From: Hymenobacter cheonanensis | GTDB taxonomy: Bacteria > Bacteroidota > Bacteroidia > Cytophagales > Hymenobacteraceae | Direction of reading: 5' to 3' | NCBI RefSeq assembly: GCF_030581075.1 | Contig: NZ_JAUQSW010000004.1 | Coordinates: forward strand, 1-64,000 | DNA length: 64,000 bases | Part shown: piece by piece, positions 48,815 to 57,969 of the stretch | Layout: each line of letters starts with the position of its first letter | Position numbering within the stretch: position 1 is the first letter of the stretch | Translations under genes and position numbers: made by a program | Notes under the pieces: generated by a model | What the model was told of the DNA's origin: nothing | Database searches by the model: none | What the model saw: only the letters and a program-made list of their open reading frames with translations

Positions 48815-50203
48815 ATGTCTTATCGCCATACTATCGGCTCCCGCACCTACCAGTTTGCCGATTTAAAAACGCTACTGGCCCGCGCCACCCCGCTACGGGC
48901 CGGCGACTCGCTAGCCGGCGTGGCCGCCGCCACCTACGAGGAGCGCGTGGCCGCCCAGTACGCCCTGGCCGATGTGCCGCTGCGCCGGTTTCTGAGCGAA
49001 ACCTTCGTGCCCTACGAGCAGGACGAGGTGACGCGCCTCATTATTGACACGCACGACGCGGCGGCCTTCGCGCCGCTGGCGCACTTCACGGTGGGCGAAC
49101 TGCGCGACTGGCTCGTTTCGGACCTGGCCGATGCCGCCGCCCTGGCCGCGCTGGCGCCCGGCCTCACGCCCGAGATGGTGGCCGCCGTGAGCAAGCTGCT
49201 GCGCAACCAGGAGCTGATTGGCGTGGCCCGGCGCGTAGAGGTTGTTACAAGGTTTCGCAACACGCTGGGGCTGCGCGGGCACCTGGCCACCCGCTTGCAG
49301 CCCAACCACCCCACCGACGACCTGCGCGGCATCGCCGCCAGCCTCGTCGATGGCCTGCTCTACGGCAGCGGCGACGCCGTGCTGGGCATCAACCCCGCCA
49401 CCGATAACCCCCGGCAGGTCGGCGACCTGCTGCGGATGCTGGATGGCGTGCGCCAGCAATATACCATCCCGACGCAAAGCTGCGTGCTGTGCCACGTCAC
49501 GACTACGCTGGAGCTGATAAAGCAGGGCGCGCCGGTCGATATCGCGTTTCAGTCCATTGCCGGCACCGAGGCGGCTAATAAGAGCTTTGGCATCAGCCTC
49601 AGCCTGTTGCAGGAGGCCCAAGCGGCTACGCTAGCCCTCGGCCGCGGCACCTTGGGCGATAACGCCATGTACTTCGAAACCGGCCAGGGTAGTGCCCTTT
49701 CGGCCAATGCCCACCACGGCCTCGACCAGCAAACCTGCGAGGCGCGGGCCTACGCCGTGGCCCGGCGCTACCGGCCGCTGCTCGTCAATTCGGTGGTCGG
49801 CTTCATCGGCCCCGAGTACTTATATGATGGCAAGCAGATTATCCGCGCCGCGCTGGAGGACCACTTTTGCGGTAAGCTGCTAGGCCTGCCCATGGGCGTA
49901 GACGTGTGCTACACCAACCACGCCGAGGCCGACCAGGACGACATGGACACGCTGCTGACGCTGCTGGGCGTGGCGGGCTGCAACTTCATCATGGGCATTC
50001 CGGGGGCCGATGATATTATGCTGGGCTACCAGTCCACGTCCTTTCACGATGCGCTGTACCTGCGCCAGGTGCTGGGCCTGAAACCAGCGCCCGAGTTTGC
50101 GGCCTGGCTAGCCCAGCAAGGCATTTTTGACGAGTACGGCCGGCAACTGCCAGCCAAGGCGGCGCGGCTGTTAGGGCAGCTGCCGGCCGCGCTGCGGGCT
50201 TAG
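48815..50203 (+). CDS. eutB: Ethanolamine ammonia-lyase large subunit
   Basis: The AdoCbl-dependent subunit that splits ethanolamine into acetaldehyde and ammonia. 462 aa from MSYRHTIGSRTYQF. Family features include DEVTRLIIDTHD, VDGLLYGSGDAVLGINPATDNP, the Glu-rich active-site strand MYFETGQGSALSANAHHG and HAEADQDDMDTLLTLLGVAG, then MGIPGADDIMLGYQSTSFHD. Start chosen to match family N-termini. A TATCTTGT promoter-like word is 26 nt upstream; no cobalamin riboswitch was recognised. eutC follows after an inverted repeat element. Confidence 0.96.
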   Translation: MSYRHTIGSRTYQFADLKTLLARATPLRAGDSLAGVAAATYEERVAAQYALADVPLRRFLSETFVPYEQDEVTRLIIDTHDAAAFAPLAHFTVGELRDWLVSDLADAAALAALAPGLTPEMVAAVSKLLRNQELIGVARRVEVVTRFRNTLGLRGHLATRLQPNHPTDDLRGIAASLVDGLLYGSGDAVLGINPATDNPRQVGDLLRMLDGVRQQYTIPTQSCVLCHVTTTLELIKQGAPVDIAFQSIAGTEAANKSFGISLSLLQEAQAATLALGRGTLGDNAMYFETGQGSALSANAHHGLDQQTCEARAYAVARRYRPLLVNSVVGFIGPEYLYDGKQIIRAALEDHFCGKLLGLPMGVDVCYTNHAEADQDDMDTLLTLLGVAGCNFIMGIPGADDIMLGYQSTSFHDALYLRQVLGLKPAPEFAAWLAQQGIFDEYGRQLPAKAARLLGQLPAALRA

Positions 50204-50234
50204 ATTTAGATGAGTAGTTGAGTTTAAACCCAGC

Positions 50235-50318
50235 CGTCATGCTGAGTTTGCCGAAGCATCTTACCCGGACGACACCCAGACGGTACGGTCGAGATGCTTC
50301 GGCAAGCTCAGCATGACG
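50235..50318. repeat. REP-like inverted repeat (family A) between eutB and eutC
   Basis: Arms at 50235-50260 and 50293-50318 (CGTCATGCTGAGTTTGCCG and complement, one mismatch) with a centre unrelated to the other copies. It interrupts the eutB-eutC gap. Confidence 0.9.
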
Positions 50319-50366
50319 ACCAGGGTTCTCCGAGTTAAAAAATAGACAGCACTAAACCTCTCCGCT

Positions 50367-51167
50367 ATGGGTGACCTGCCCGCCCCCGCCTCGCCCGCGC
50401 CCGACCCGTGGGCCGGCCTGCGCGCCTTCACGGACGCCCGCATTGCGCTGGGGCGCACGGGCACCAGCGTGCCCTTGCATGAGGCGCTGGCCTTCCGGCT
50501 AGCCCACGCCCACGCCCGCGATGCCGTGTATTCGGAACTGGATGCCAGTAAGCTGCTGGCCGATTTACCCGAATTGGGCCTGCCCGTTGTGCAAGTGCAA
50601 AGCCAGGCGGCCACACGCCCGCAGTATTTGCAGCGCCCCGACCTGGGCCGGCAGCTGGCCGAGGCCGCCCGCGCCGAGCTAGCGGGGCTGGCCGCCGGCG
50701 AGTGCGACGTGGCCCTGGTACTGGCCGATGGCTTGTCGGCCACCGCCATTAACACACACGCGCCGCCGCTGCTGCGCCGGCTGGTGCCCGCCCTGCAAGC
50801 AGCCGGCTTGCGGCTAGCCCCGCTGGTGCTGGCCGAGCAGGCCCGCGTGGCGCTCGGCGATGAGGTGGGCCAGCTGCTGCGCGCCCGGCTGGTGCTGGTG
50901 CTCATTGGCGAGCGGCCGGGGCTGAGCGCGCCCGATAGCCTGGGCGCCTACTTCACCCACGGCCCCCGGCCCGGCCTCACCGATGAGGCCCGCAACTGCG
51001 TGTCCAACATCCGGCCCGCCGGCCTGGGCTACGAGGCGGCTTCGGACAAACTGTTTTTTCTGCTTGGCGAAGCCCTGCGGCGTCAGCTCTCAGGTGTGGG
51101 GCTGAAGGATGAGTCGGGCCGGCTGGCGGAGGAAAATAGTGGGGGAGAGGCTGGTTGGCCCGGCTAG
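50367..51167 (+). CDS. eutC: Ethanolamine ammonia-lyase small subunit
   Basis: Partner of EutB that closes the cobalamin-binding interface. 266 aa with LRAFTDARIALGRTGTSVPLHEALAFRLAHAHARDAVY near the start and VALVLADGLSATAINTHA in the middle. LVLIGERPGLSAPDSLGAYFTHGPRPGLTDEARNCVSNIRPAGL and the terminal YEAASDKLFFLLGEALRRQLSGVGLK complete the family pattern. Somewhat shorter N-terminus than enterobacterial EutC, which is usual outside microcompartment systems. Confidence 0.95.
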   Translation: MGDLPAPASPAPDPWAGLRAFTDARIALGRTGTSVPLHEALAFRLAHAHARDAVYSELDASKLLADLPELGLPVVQVQSQAATRPQYLQRPDLGRQLAEAARAELAGLAAGECDVALVLADGLSATAINTHAPPLLRRLVPALQAAGLRLAPLVLAEQARVALGDEVGQLLRARLVLVLIGERPGLSAPDSLGAYFTHGPRPGLTDEARNCVSNIRPAGLGYEAASDKLFFLLGEALRRQLSGVGLKDESGRLAEENSGGEAGWPG

Positions 51168-51353
51168 CGGCAAATGCCCCGCTAGGTTGCATTAACCGCT
51201 TGGAAGCTGTCATTTCGCGAAAAGGCAGAGAACAGCTGACAGCTTTTGTGCTGCGCTAATCACTTGAAAAGCAAGACGTAAATCAGATTAATTGGGCCAC
51301 TTATCGGCGCAAAGCTGGGCGTTGCCGTTACGGGCGTGTTTAGCACTTGCACC

Positions 51354-53516
51354 ATGCCGGTTTCCACCTCTTTTTCGACCGACACTCGCCCGGCTACTGG
51401 CTGGCGCGGCGGGCGTGGGTGGCGCTGGGCAGGGGCAAGTATGCTGGCGCTAGGCCTGGTGCTGGCAGTAGCGCTGGCGCAGCTCGACCCCTGGCTGCGC
51501 CGCGAGCTGGAGCAGCAGGCTAGTCGCCAAAGCCACGGGGCCTACGAGCTGCGCATTGGGGCACTGCGCACGCAGCTGTGGCGCCGAAGCCTGGAAATGA
51601 GCCAGGTGCAGCTACGTGATAACCCGCAGTGGCGGGGCCCGTGGCCGGCCGCGCTGCCCCACCTGGGCCTGGCCGTGGGCACTGTGCGGCTCAGCGGGCT
51701 AGGGGTGCTGGCGCTGCTGCGCGGCGGGGAAGTGCCCCTCGATAGCCTGACGCTGAATGATGTCGGGCTGAGCTTGCCGGCTGGCCTGCCCGCTGATTTT
51801 TTTACGAAAAGCCCGCCACTGTACCGGCAGCTGCCCCGGCGCGTAGCGGGCCTGCGGCTAGGCCTACTGGCGCTGCGCCGGGTGCGCGCCCGCTACGCCG
51901 ACGGCCCCGCCACGCTGGTCGCCATTACCCGCGCCGACCTGCTGGCCCACGACGTGCTGCTAAGTGCCGCCGGCGCGGCTGATACTACGCGCACCGCCTA
52001 CGCTGCCAGTCTGGCTAGCCAGGTGCGCGGCGTGGCGGTGCGCGCCCGGGGCTGCGTAGGCCAACTAGCGCAGGCTCAATTTGCCGGCAGCCGGCTAGGG
52101 CTCGATTCGCTGCGGGTGCTCACGGCGGGTGCGGCGCCCACGCATATCTGGCTGCCGCGCCTGCGCCTGGCGGGCTGGCACCCGGCGGCTGCGCAGCATC
52201 AGCGCCGCTTTCGGGCCGACTCACTCACCCTCGATAAGCTACTAGTGCAGGGCCCGCCGCCCACCGCGCCGGCCCAGCCACTGCCCGCGCTGCTGGCGCC
52301 CTACCTGCGCCGCGTCGACCTGGCCAGCCTGCGCGTGCGGCACGCCGAAATTCAAACCACGAGCGGCGCGCTGCGGCCGATTATTCAGAATATTAACTTG
52401 GAAGGCAGGCAATTGGAGATAAGCGCCGCCGCCGCCCGCGACCCGCACCGCGTGGCCTACGCCCGGGCCTGGCTAGCCAGTACGGGGCGCATCAGGGCTG
52501 AGTACGATGCGCCGTTTTTCCACCTGGCCGCGGCCGGGCTGCGCCTCGATACCCGGCGCCAGACGGCGAGCCTGCTGGGGCTAGCCATTCAGCCCACGTT
52601 TTCGGCTGCTGAGCAGGACCGCCGTAAGGGCGAGCAATCGGTGCACCTGGCCGTGCGGCTGCCGGCGCTGCGGCTGCTAGGGCTCGATTTTGGCCAGTTG
52701 GCGCGGCGCGGCGAGCTGCTGGCCCGCACGCTGGTGGCCGAGCGGCCCACCATCGAAATCGCCAGCGACGGCCGGGCACCGCTGCCCAGCCGGCCGTCCA
52801 TCTTCACGCCGCTGGCCGTGCGCAAAGTACCGCTGCTGGTGAGTGTGCAGCAGGTGCGCGTGGTGCAGGCCAACGTGAGCCTGCCCTACCGCAGCCCGCG
52901 CAGCCCCATCGTGGGCCACATTACGCTCGCTGGCCTTAGCGGCTCGCTGCACAACCTCAGCAACGACCCGCGCCGCATGACGGCCGCCCACCCGCTCACC
53001 GGCCAGGCCACGGCCCGGCTGCAAGGCCAGTGCCCCTTGGCTCTGCAGCTGCGCATTCCGCTGCTCGACCCGCTGGGGCGGCACCAGGTATCGGGCACGT
53101 TTGGGGCGGCGCCCTTCGCCATTCTTAACCCCATGATTGGCCCCACGCGGCTGTTCGAGTTTAGCAGCGGCCAGCTGCACACCATGCGCTTTGCCCTGCG
53201 CGCCGACTTGCAGCAGGCCGACGGCACCATGTGGGCCGAGTATTCGGGCCTGAAATTGAAGCTGTTGAAAAGCAAGGACGGGGGGTTGAAAACCAACTTG
53301 CTGACGAAAATTGAAACGGGCGCCGCCAACGCCTTATTCATTCGCAACAACAACCCGCGCGCCGATGGCCGGCTAGCCCCCGGCCGCCTGCGCAGCCGCC
53401 GCGACCTGCGTTTCGCGGTGTTCGTGCTCTGGCGGCAAGCCCTCGTAAGCGGCCTGCTCAACAGCGCCGGCGTGCCCCAGCCACTCGCCCAAAAGCTGAG
53501 CGAAGGTAAAAACTAG
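51354..53516 (+). CDS. Large membrane-anchored protein, AsmA/DUF748-like
   Basis: 720 aa from MPVSTSFSTDT. One N-terminal membrane helix (GASMLALGLVLAVALAQLD, about 28-46) and then a long periplasmic part of repeated beta-strand segments with a lipid-transfer-like look (YELRIGALRTQLWRRSLEMSQVQL, GLSGSLHNLSNDPRRMT, LRIPLLDPLGRHQVSGTFG). This fits the AsmA-like or DUF748 group, but no motif proves it. It sits between eutC and the ethanolamine permease, with no evident link to ethanolamine. The region 51168-51353 contains no recognised element. Confidence 0.6.
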   Translation: MPVSTSFSTDTRPATGWRGGRGWRWAGASMLALGLVLAVALAQLDPWLRRELEQQASRQSHGAYELRIGALRTQLWRRSLEMSQVQLRDNPQWRGPWPAALPHLGLAVGTVRLSGLGVLALLRGGEVPLDSLTLNDVGLSLPAGLPADFFTKSPPLYRQLPRRVAGLRLGLLALRRVRARYADGPATLVAITRADLLAHDVLLSAAGAADTTRTAYAASLASQVRGVAVRARGCVGQLAQAQFAGSRLGLDSLRVLTAGAAPTHIWLPRLRLAGWHPAAAQHQRRFRADSLTLDKLLVQGPPPTAPAQPLPALLAPYLRRVDLASLRVRHAEIQTTSGALRPIIQNINLEGRQLEISAAAARDPHRVAYARAWLASTGRIRAEYDAPFFHLAAAGLRLDTRRQTASLLGLAIQPTFSAAEQDRRKGEQSVHLAVRLPALRLLGLDFGQLARRGELLARTLVAERPTIEIASDGRAPLPSRPSIFTPLAVRKVPLLVSVQQVRVVQANVSLPYRSPRSPIVGHITLAGLSGSLHNLSNDPRRMTAAHPLTGQATARLQGQCPLALQLRIPLLDPLGRHQVSGTFGAAPFAILNPMIGPTRLFEFSSGQLHTMRFALRADLQQADGTMWAEYSGLKLKLLKSKDGGLKTNLLTKIETGAANALFIRNNNPRADGRLAPGRLRSRRDLRFAVFVLWRQALVSGLLNSAGVPQPLAQKLSEGKN

Positions 53517-53592
53517 CGTAGCGTGCAGCGCCGGCTTCGGGCGCGAGCGCGGCGAGCATCTCACGGTCGGCGCATCTGGTTGCGCTTGCTCG

Positions 53593-54900
53593 CTAGGCGC
53601 GGGCTTGGCGCTGGCGCTGCGCGCTGCTGGCCGCTAGCACCAGCGCCAGGCCCGCTGCGAAAGCCAGGCTCAGCCCCGGATTATAATAGACAATGGTACT
53701 CAAGCTCAGCAGCGTAAGCGCCAGCGCTACGAGCGGCACCAGTGGGTAGCCCGGCACCCGAAACGGCCGCGCCAGCCCCGGCTCGCGGCGGCGCAGGGCA
53801 AACAAGCTCAGCAGGCTGAGGGCGTATAGCACCACGGCCCCCAGCACGGCCAGGGTAATTACCTGGTCGGTAGTGCCCGTGATGATGGCTAGTCCGCCCA
53901 CCCCGGCGCCCGCCACCAGCGCCCAGTGCGGCGCGCCCCGGCCATTGAGGCGGGCTAGCGCGGCGGGCAGGTAGCCGGCCCGCGCCAGCGCAAATAGCTG
54001 CCGCGAATACCCGATGATAGTGCCGTGAAACGAGGCCACCAGCCCAAACAGCCCGATGCTGGCGAAGACCTTGGTCCAGGGGCTGGCCGGGCCCAGCACC
54101 CGGCGCAGGGCCTCGGGCAGCGGGTAGTCGAGGTGGGTGAGGGAGCGCCAGTCGGTGGCGCCCCCCGTGAGCACCATCACGCCCAGGGCCAGCACCAGCA
54201 GCGTGCCCAGCCCGTAGCCGTAGCCCCGCGGAATAGTGCGCCGGGGCTCTTTTACTTCCTCGGCCACCAGGGCTACGCCCTCAATGGCCAGGTAAAACCA
54301 GATGGCAAACGGCAGCGCCGCCAGCACGCCCGCCGCCCGCACCGGCACCGGGTGGGCCAGAAAAGTAGCCACCCGAAAGTGCGGCGCCAGCAAGCCCATA
54401 AACACCAGCAGCTCGGCCACGGCCAGGATGGTTACCACCAGGGCGAAATTAGCTGATTCCTTAATGCCCAGCAGATTAAGCAGCGTGAACACTGCGTAAC
54501 AGCCCAGCGCTGTGCCCTGCACCGGCAGCGCCGGCCACAAAAAATGCGCGTAGCTGCCCAGCGCAAACGCAATGGCCGGCGGCGTCAGTAAAAACTCGAC
54601 CAGCGTGGCGTAGCCAGCCGCTAGCCCGCCCAGCGGCCCAAAGGCCCGCGAGGCGTAGGCAAACGGCCCGCCCGCCTGCGGAATGGCCGTGGTCAGCTCC
54701 GTAAAGCTGAGCACGAACGTGACGTAGAGCACCGTCACGAGCAGCGTGGCCACCAGAAAGCCCACCGGCCCGGCCGCCGCCCAGCCGTAATTCCAGCCAA
54801 AGTACTCGCCCGAAATAACCAGTCCCACGGCAATGGCCCAGAGCTGCCAGGGGCCTAGCGTGGGCGTGAGGGTGGCGGGCGAAGCAGTGGGGGTGTGCAT
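53593..54900 (-). CDS. Ethanolamine permease-like APC transporter
   Basis: A 435-aa inner-membrane transporter of the amino acid/polyamine/organocation superfamily with about twelve helices. From MHTPTASPATLTPTLGPWQLWAIAVGLVISGEYFGWNYGW it follows the ethanolamine permease (Eat) subtype. Conserved FTELTTAIPQAGGPFAYASRAFGPLGG, EGVALVAEEVKEPRRTIPRGYG and FHGTIIGYSRQLFALAR support this. Encoded convergently about 2.4 kb from eutC, so it likely supplies the substrate of EutBC. An in-frame ATG 54 nt upstream is less likely as start. Confidence 0.88.
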   Translation of the reverse strand: MHTPTASPATLTPTLGPWQLWAIAVGLVISGEYFGWNYGWAAAGPVGFLVATLLVTVLYVTFVLSFTELTTAIPQAGGPFAYASRAFGPLGGLAAGYATLVEFLLTPPAIAFALGSYAHFLWPALPVQGTALGCYAVFTLLNLLGIKESANFALVVTILAVAELLVFMGLLAPHFRVATFLAHPVPVRAAGVLAALPFAIWFYLAIEGVALVAEEVKEPRRTIPRGYGYGLGTLLVLALGVMVLTGGATDWRSLTHLDYPLPEALRRVLGPASPWTKVFASIGLFGLVASFHGTIIGYSRQLFALARAGYLPAALARLNGRGAPHWALVAGAGVGGLAIITGTTDQVITLAVLGAVVLYALSLLSLFALRRREPGLARPFRVPGYPLVPLVALALTLLSLSTIVYYNPGLSLAFAAGLALVLAASSAQRQRQARA

Positions 54901-54960
54901 GGGGCCGGGGCGTGGGTAGGCCCTCAAGATAAGCGACTTGAGGCCGCCCGGCACCCGGCG

Positions 54961-56289
54961 CTAGGCCAGCCGGGGCAGCACGTCGCGGGCGCGGGCCTGC
55001 ACCTGGTCGCGGTCGTAGGCGGCGGGCAGGGCCCGGGCAGCGGCCTCGGCCACGCGGGTGGCGTGGGCGCGCAGCACCGCCCGGCGAGCCGGCACCCGGG
55101 TGCGGCTGGCGGCCGTGTCCAGGGCCGTGAGCAGGCGCAGGTACACGGCCGGGTCGCCCTCGCCGGCGGTCAGAATCTGGTCGAAGGCGGTGTTGACGAG
55201 CACCTCAAACGAGGGCTGCCGGGTGATAACGCGCACCGGGCCGCCGTCGTCGGTGCGCAGCGGGTCGGCAAAGCGGCGGCCCGCCAGGCTGGCCACCAGC
55301 GCGCCCAGGTAGTCGATGCACATCACGGCCGTGGACGTATCGTTGATGCCCGGCGACAGCGCCTTGAGGGCAATATCGACGAGCTGGCGCACGCCAAAGC
55401 CGGCGTCTTGCTCGGTGGTGCGCTGGCGGCCGATGCTGAACTGCGCATTCAGCTCGGTGCACAGCTCGTCGGTGAGCGCGAAGGCCCGGCCGGGCTGGTA
55501 AGAAGCCACTGCGGCCAGCGCCGACCCCTGCGCCACGAAGCTGCCCACGCCGCGCTCCATGCGCACCACGCCGCCCAAGCGGCGCGCCAGGGCTAGCAGT
55601 CCTTCTTCATCAAGAGTTTGCAGGTAGCCGGTGGCGGCCGCCGGCACGGGCACCCAGGTTAGCTCGGCGGCCTTTTCCAGGAGCGCCTGCTGGGCAGGCT
55701 CGGTGGCGGCGGTGCCCAGCTCCTGCGGAAACAGGCGCCGGATGGCCGCCTCCGTTTCGGCGGCCACGCCCCCGATAATTACCCCGGCCTGCATAATGGA
55801 GGCAATGTGGTGGATAAAAAACACCAGCACCCCGATGCTCATAATGGCCAGAACCAGCCCGCCCGTCACGGCCAGCGGCGGAATAAAGCCGCCCTCGTCG
55901 CCGTCGCGAATGGTGCGCAGCACCAGCAGGCAATACACGAAAATGCTCACGAAGGAGCCCAGCACCAGCTGGTTGACGCGGCTGCTCATAAAATTGCGCA
56001 GCACCCGCGACGTGTACTGGCTCGACACCTGCCCCAAGGTACTCAGCGTGAGCGAGAAGCCTAGCGAGGCCACCGTCATCATCGACCCCGCAATAGCCGT
56101 GAGCACGCCCCGCGCCCCCGCCGCGCCGGCCCCAAACAGCAGCGGGTAGTCCTTGACCCAGCCGTGGTCGATGCGCATATCCAGCTTCACCAGGCCGTAG
56201 GCCAGGCCCATGGCCGCGGCCACCATCAGGGCGGGCACAAACCAGAGGCTGTCGTTGATGTCGCGCCACAGCGTGCGTAGTTTATTCAT
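54961..56289 (-). CDS. DUF2254 membrane protein
   Basis: 442 aa with N-terminal helices (SLWFVPALMVAAAMGLAYGL, then about 60-80, 110-125 and 140-160) and a large cytosolic C-terminal part. Family motifs include SMMTVASLGFSLTLSTLGQVSSQYTSRVLRNF and IALKALSPGINDTSTAVMCIDYLGAL. Function unknown; some members are described only as predicted membrane proteins. It ends 60 bp before the permease start on the same strand, so co-transcription is possible. Confidence 0.9.
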   Translation of the reverse strand: MNKLRTLWRDINDSLWFVPALMVAAAMGLAYGLVKLDMRIDHGWVKDYPLLFGAGAAGARGVLTAIAGSMMTVASLGFSLTLSTLGQVSSQYTSRVLRNFMSSRVNQLVLGSFVSIFVYCLLVLRTIRDGDEGGFIPPLAVTGGLVLAIMSIGVLVFFIHHIASIMQAGVIIGGVAAETEAAIRRLFPQELGTAATEPAQQALLEKAAELTWVPVPAAATGYLQTLDEEGLLALARRLGGVVRMERGVGSFVAQGSALAAVASYQPGRAFALTDELCTELNAQFSIGRQRTTEQDAGFGVRQLVDIALKALSPGINDTSTAVMCIDYLGALVASLAGRRFADPLRTDDGGPVRVITRQPSFEVLVNTAFDQILTAGEGDPAVYLRLLTALDTAASRTRVPARRAVLRAHATRVAEAAARALPAAYDRDQVQARARDVLPRLA

Positions 56290-56386
56290 AGCCTGAGCAT
56301 ACTGCCGGGCTAAGGCCGGGGTTGTGGCGGGCGGTTGGCGCAGGCGCGGCTACCTTGCAGGCAGCCCGGTTATCAGGGGCTGTGCC

Positions 56387-57829
56387 ATGAAAAAAAACCT
56401 GCTATTACTCGCCCTGCCGGGGGCCGCGCTGCTGGCTGCCGCTGCCCACCGCCCCGCCGCCCCGGCCGAAACCTACGACCTGGTTATCGACCACGTAAAC
56501 GTGGTGGATGTGGTGAGCGGCCGCCTGCGGCCCGACCAGTCGGTGGCCGTGGCCGGGGGCAAAATCAAGCGGGTGGGGCCCGCCGCCCAGGCCCACTACC
56601 AGGCGCGCCAGAAAATAGACGGCACCGGTCGCTTCCTGCTGCCCGGCCTCTGGGACATGCACGTGCACTTTCGGGGCGGCGACAGCCTGGCGGCGGCCAA
56701 CAAAAAGAGCCTCACCCTGTACCTGGCCCACGGCATTACCACGGTGCGCGACGCGGGCGGCGACCTCACGCCCACCGTGTACCAGTGGCGCCGCGAGGAA
56801 GACGCCGGCACGCTGGCCGGCCCGCGCATCTTCACCTCGGGCCCTAAAATCGATGGCCCCGGCGCCACCTGGCCCGGCTCGCTCGAAGTAACGACGCCCG
56901 CCGAGGTAAGCCGCGCGCTCGACTCGCTGCAAAAGCTGCGGGTCGACTACGTGAAGATTTATGACAGCAAAATCTCGGGCGAGGCCTACCTCGAAACCAT
57001 CAGCCAGGCCGAAAAGCGGGGCCTGAAAACCACCGGCCACATGCCCTACTCCGTGACGCTGGGCGAGGCCGTGACCCGCGGCCTCGACGGCACCGAGCAC
57101 CTCTACTACGTGTTCAAAGCCTGCTCCGGCAAGGAGGATAGCCTCACGGCGCTGGTACGCAACAGCCTGAATACGAGCAAGCCGCTCGGCCTGTTTGCGA
57201 TGCTGCCGGCCGTGTACGACACCTATAGCCCGGCGGCGGCCCAGCGCATTTTCCGGCTCATGGCCAGCCACCACACGTCGGCCACGCCCACCCTGGCCAT
57301 CGGCAAGACCCTAGCCGAGCTGGCCGACAACGACCACGCCCAAGACACCCTGCGCGCCTATATCGACCCCAAAATTCAGCGCACCTACGCCAAGCGGCTG
57401 GCCAGCGCCAAGCAGCAGTCGGCCGCCAGCCGCGCCTTCACCCAAAAGCTCGAAGCCAGGTTTATGGCCCTGGTGCCGCAAATGCAGGCGGCCGGCGTGT
57501 CCCTGCTGGCCGGTTCCGACAGCGGGGCATTCAACTCCTTCACCTACCCCGGTGCCTCGCTGCACGACGAGTTGGAGCTGCTCGTAAAAGCCGGCCTCAC
57601 GCCGCCCCAGGCCCTGCGGGCGGCCACCATCAACGGTGCCACCTGGCTAGGGGCGGCGGGCCGCAGCGGCACCATTGCCGAGGGGAAAGATGCTGACCTG
57701 CTATTGCTGACGGCAAACCCCCTAGCCGACATTACCAACACCCGCAAAATTGCGGCCGTGGTTTCGCGCGGCAAAGTGTACGCGCGCGCCGACCTGGAGA
57801 AGATGCTGGCGGCGATTAAAAACAAGTAA
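56387..57829 (+). CDS. Exported amidohydrolase-family metal-dependent hydrolase
   Basis: 480 aa from MKKNLLLLALPGAALLAAAA, a signal peptide. The metal motif H-x-H occurs in LLPGLWDMHVHFRGGD. KIYDSKISGEAYLETI provides the position of the bridging lysine, GHMPYSVTLGEAV and GTEHLYYVF further histidines, and LLAGSDSGAFNSF the conserved Asp. The C-terminal AEGKDADLLLLTANPLADITNT closes the beta-sandwich domain. Resembles exported imidazolonepropionase/prolidase-like hydrolases; substrate unknown. Confidence 0.88.
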   Translation: MKKNLLLLALPGAALLAAAAHRPAAPAETYDLVIDHVNVVDVVSGRLRPDQSVAVAGGKIKRVGPAAQAHYQARQKIDGTGRFLLPGLWDMHVHFRGGDSLAAANKKSLTLYLAHGITTVRDAGGDLTPTVYQWRREEDAGTLAGPRIFTSGPKIDGPGATWPGSLEVTTPAEVSRALDSLQKLRVDYVKIYDSKISGEAYLETISQAEKRGLKTTGHMPYSVTLGEAVTRGLDGTEHLYYVFKACSGKEDSLTALVRNSLNTSKPLGLFAMLPAVYDTYSPAAAQRIFRLMASHHTSATPTLAIGKTLAELADNDHAQDTLRAYIDPKIQRTYAKRLASAKQQSAASRAFTQKLEARFMALVPQMQAAGVSLLAGSDSGAFNSFTYPGASLHDELELLVKAGLTPPQALRAATINGATWLGAAGRSGTIAEGKDADLLLLTANPLADITNTRKIAAVVSRGKVYARADLEKMLAAIKNK

Positions 57830-57853
57830 GTCAGTGCGTAGGCAACAAAAAAA

Positions 57854-57946
57854 TGTCATGCTGAGCTTGCCGAAGCATCTTGGTCGCGTCGCTAGGATGG
57901 TAATCCAATGGCGCGACCAAGATGCTTCGGCAAGCTCAGCATGACA
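57854..57946. repeat. REP-like inverted repeat (family A), longest copy
   Basis: Perfect 35-bp arms at 57854-57888 and 57912-57946 (TGTCATGCTGAGCTTGCCG outermost) around a 23-nt centre. Lies between the convergent hydrolase and desaturase genes, 24 nt from each stop. Confidence 0.92.
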
Positions 57947-57969
57947 GTGCTAATAGCGTTTTTTGCACC

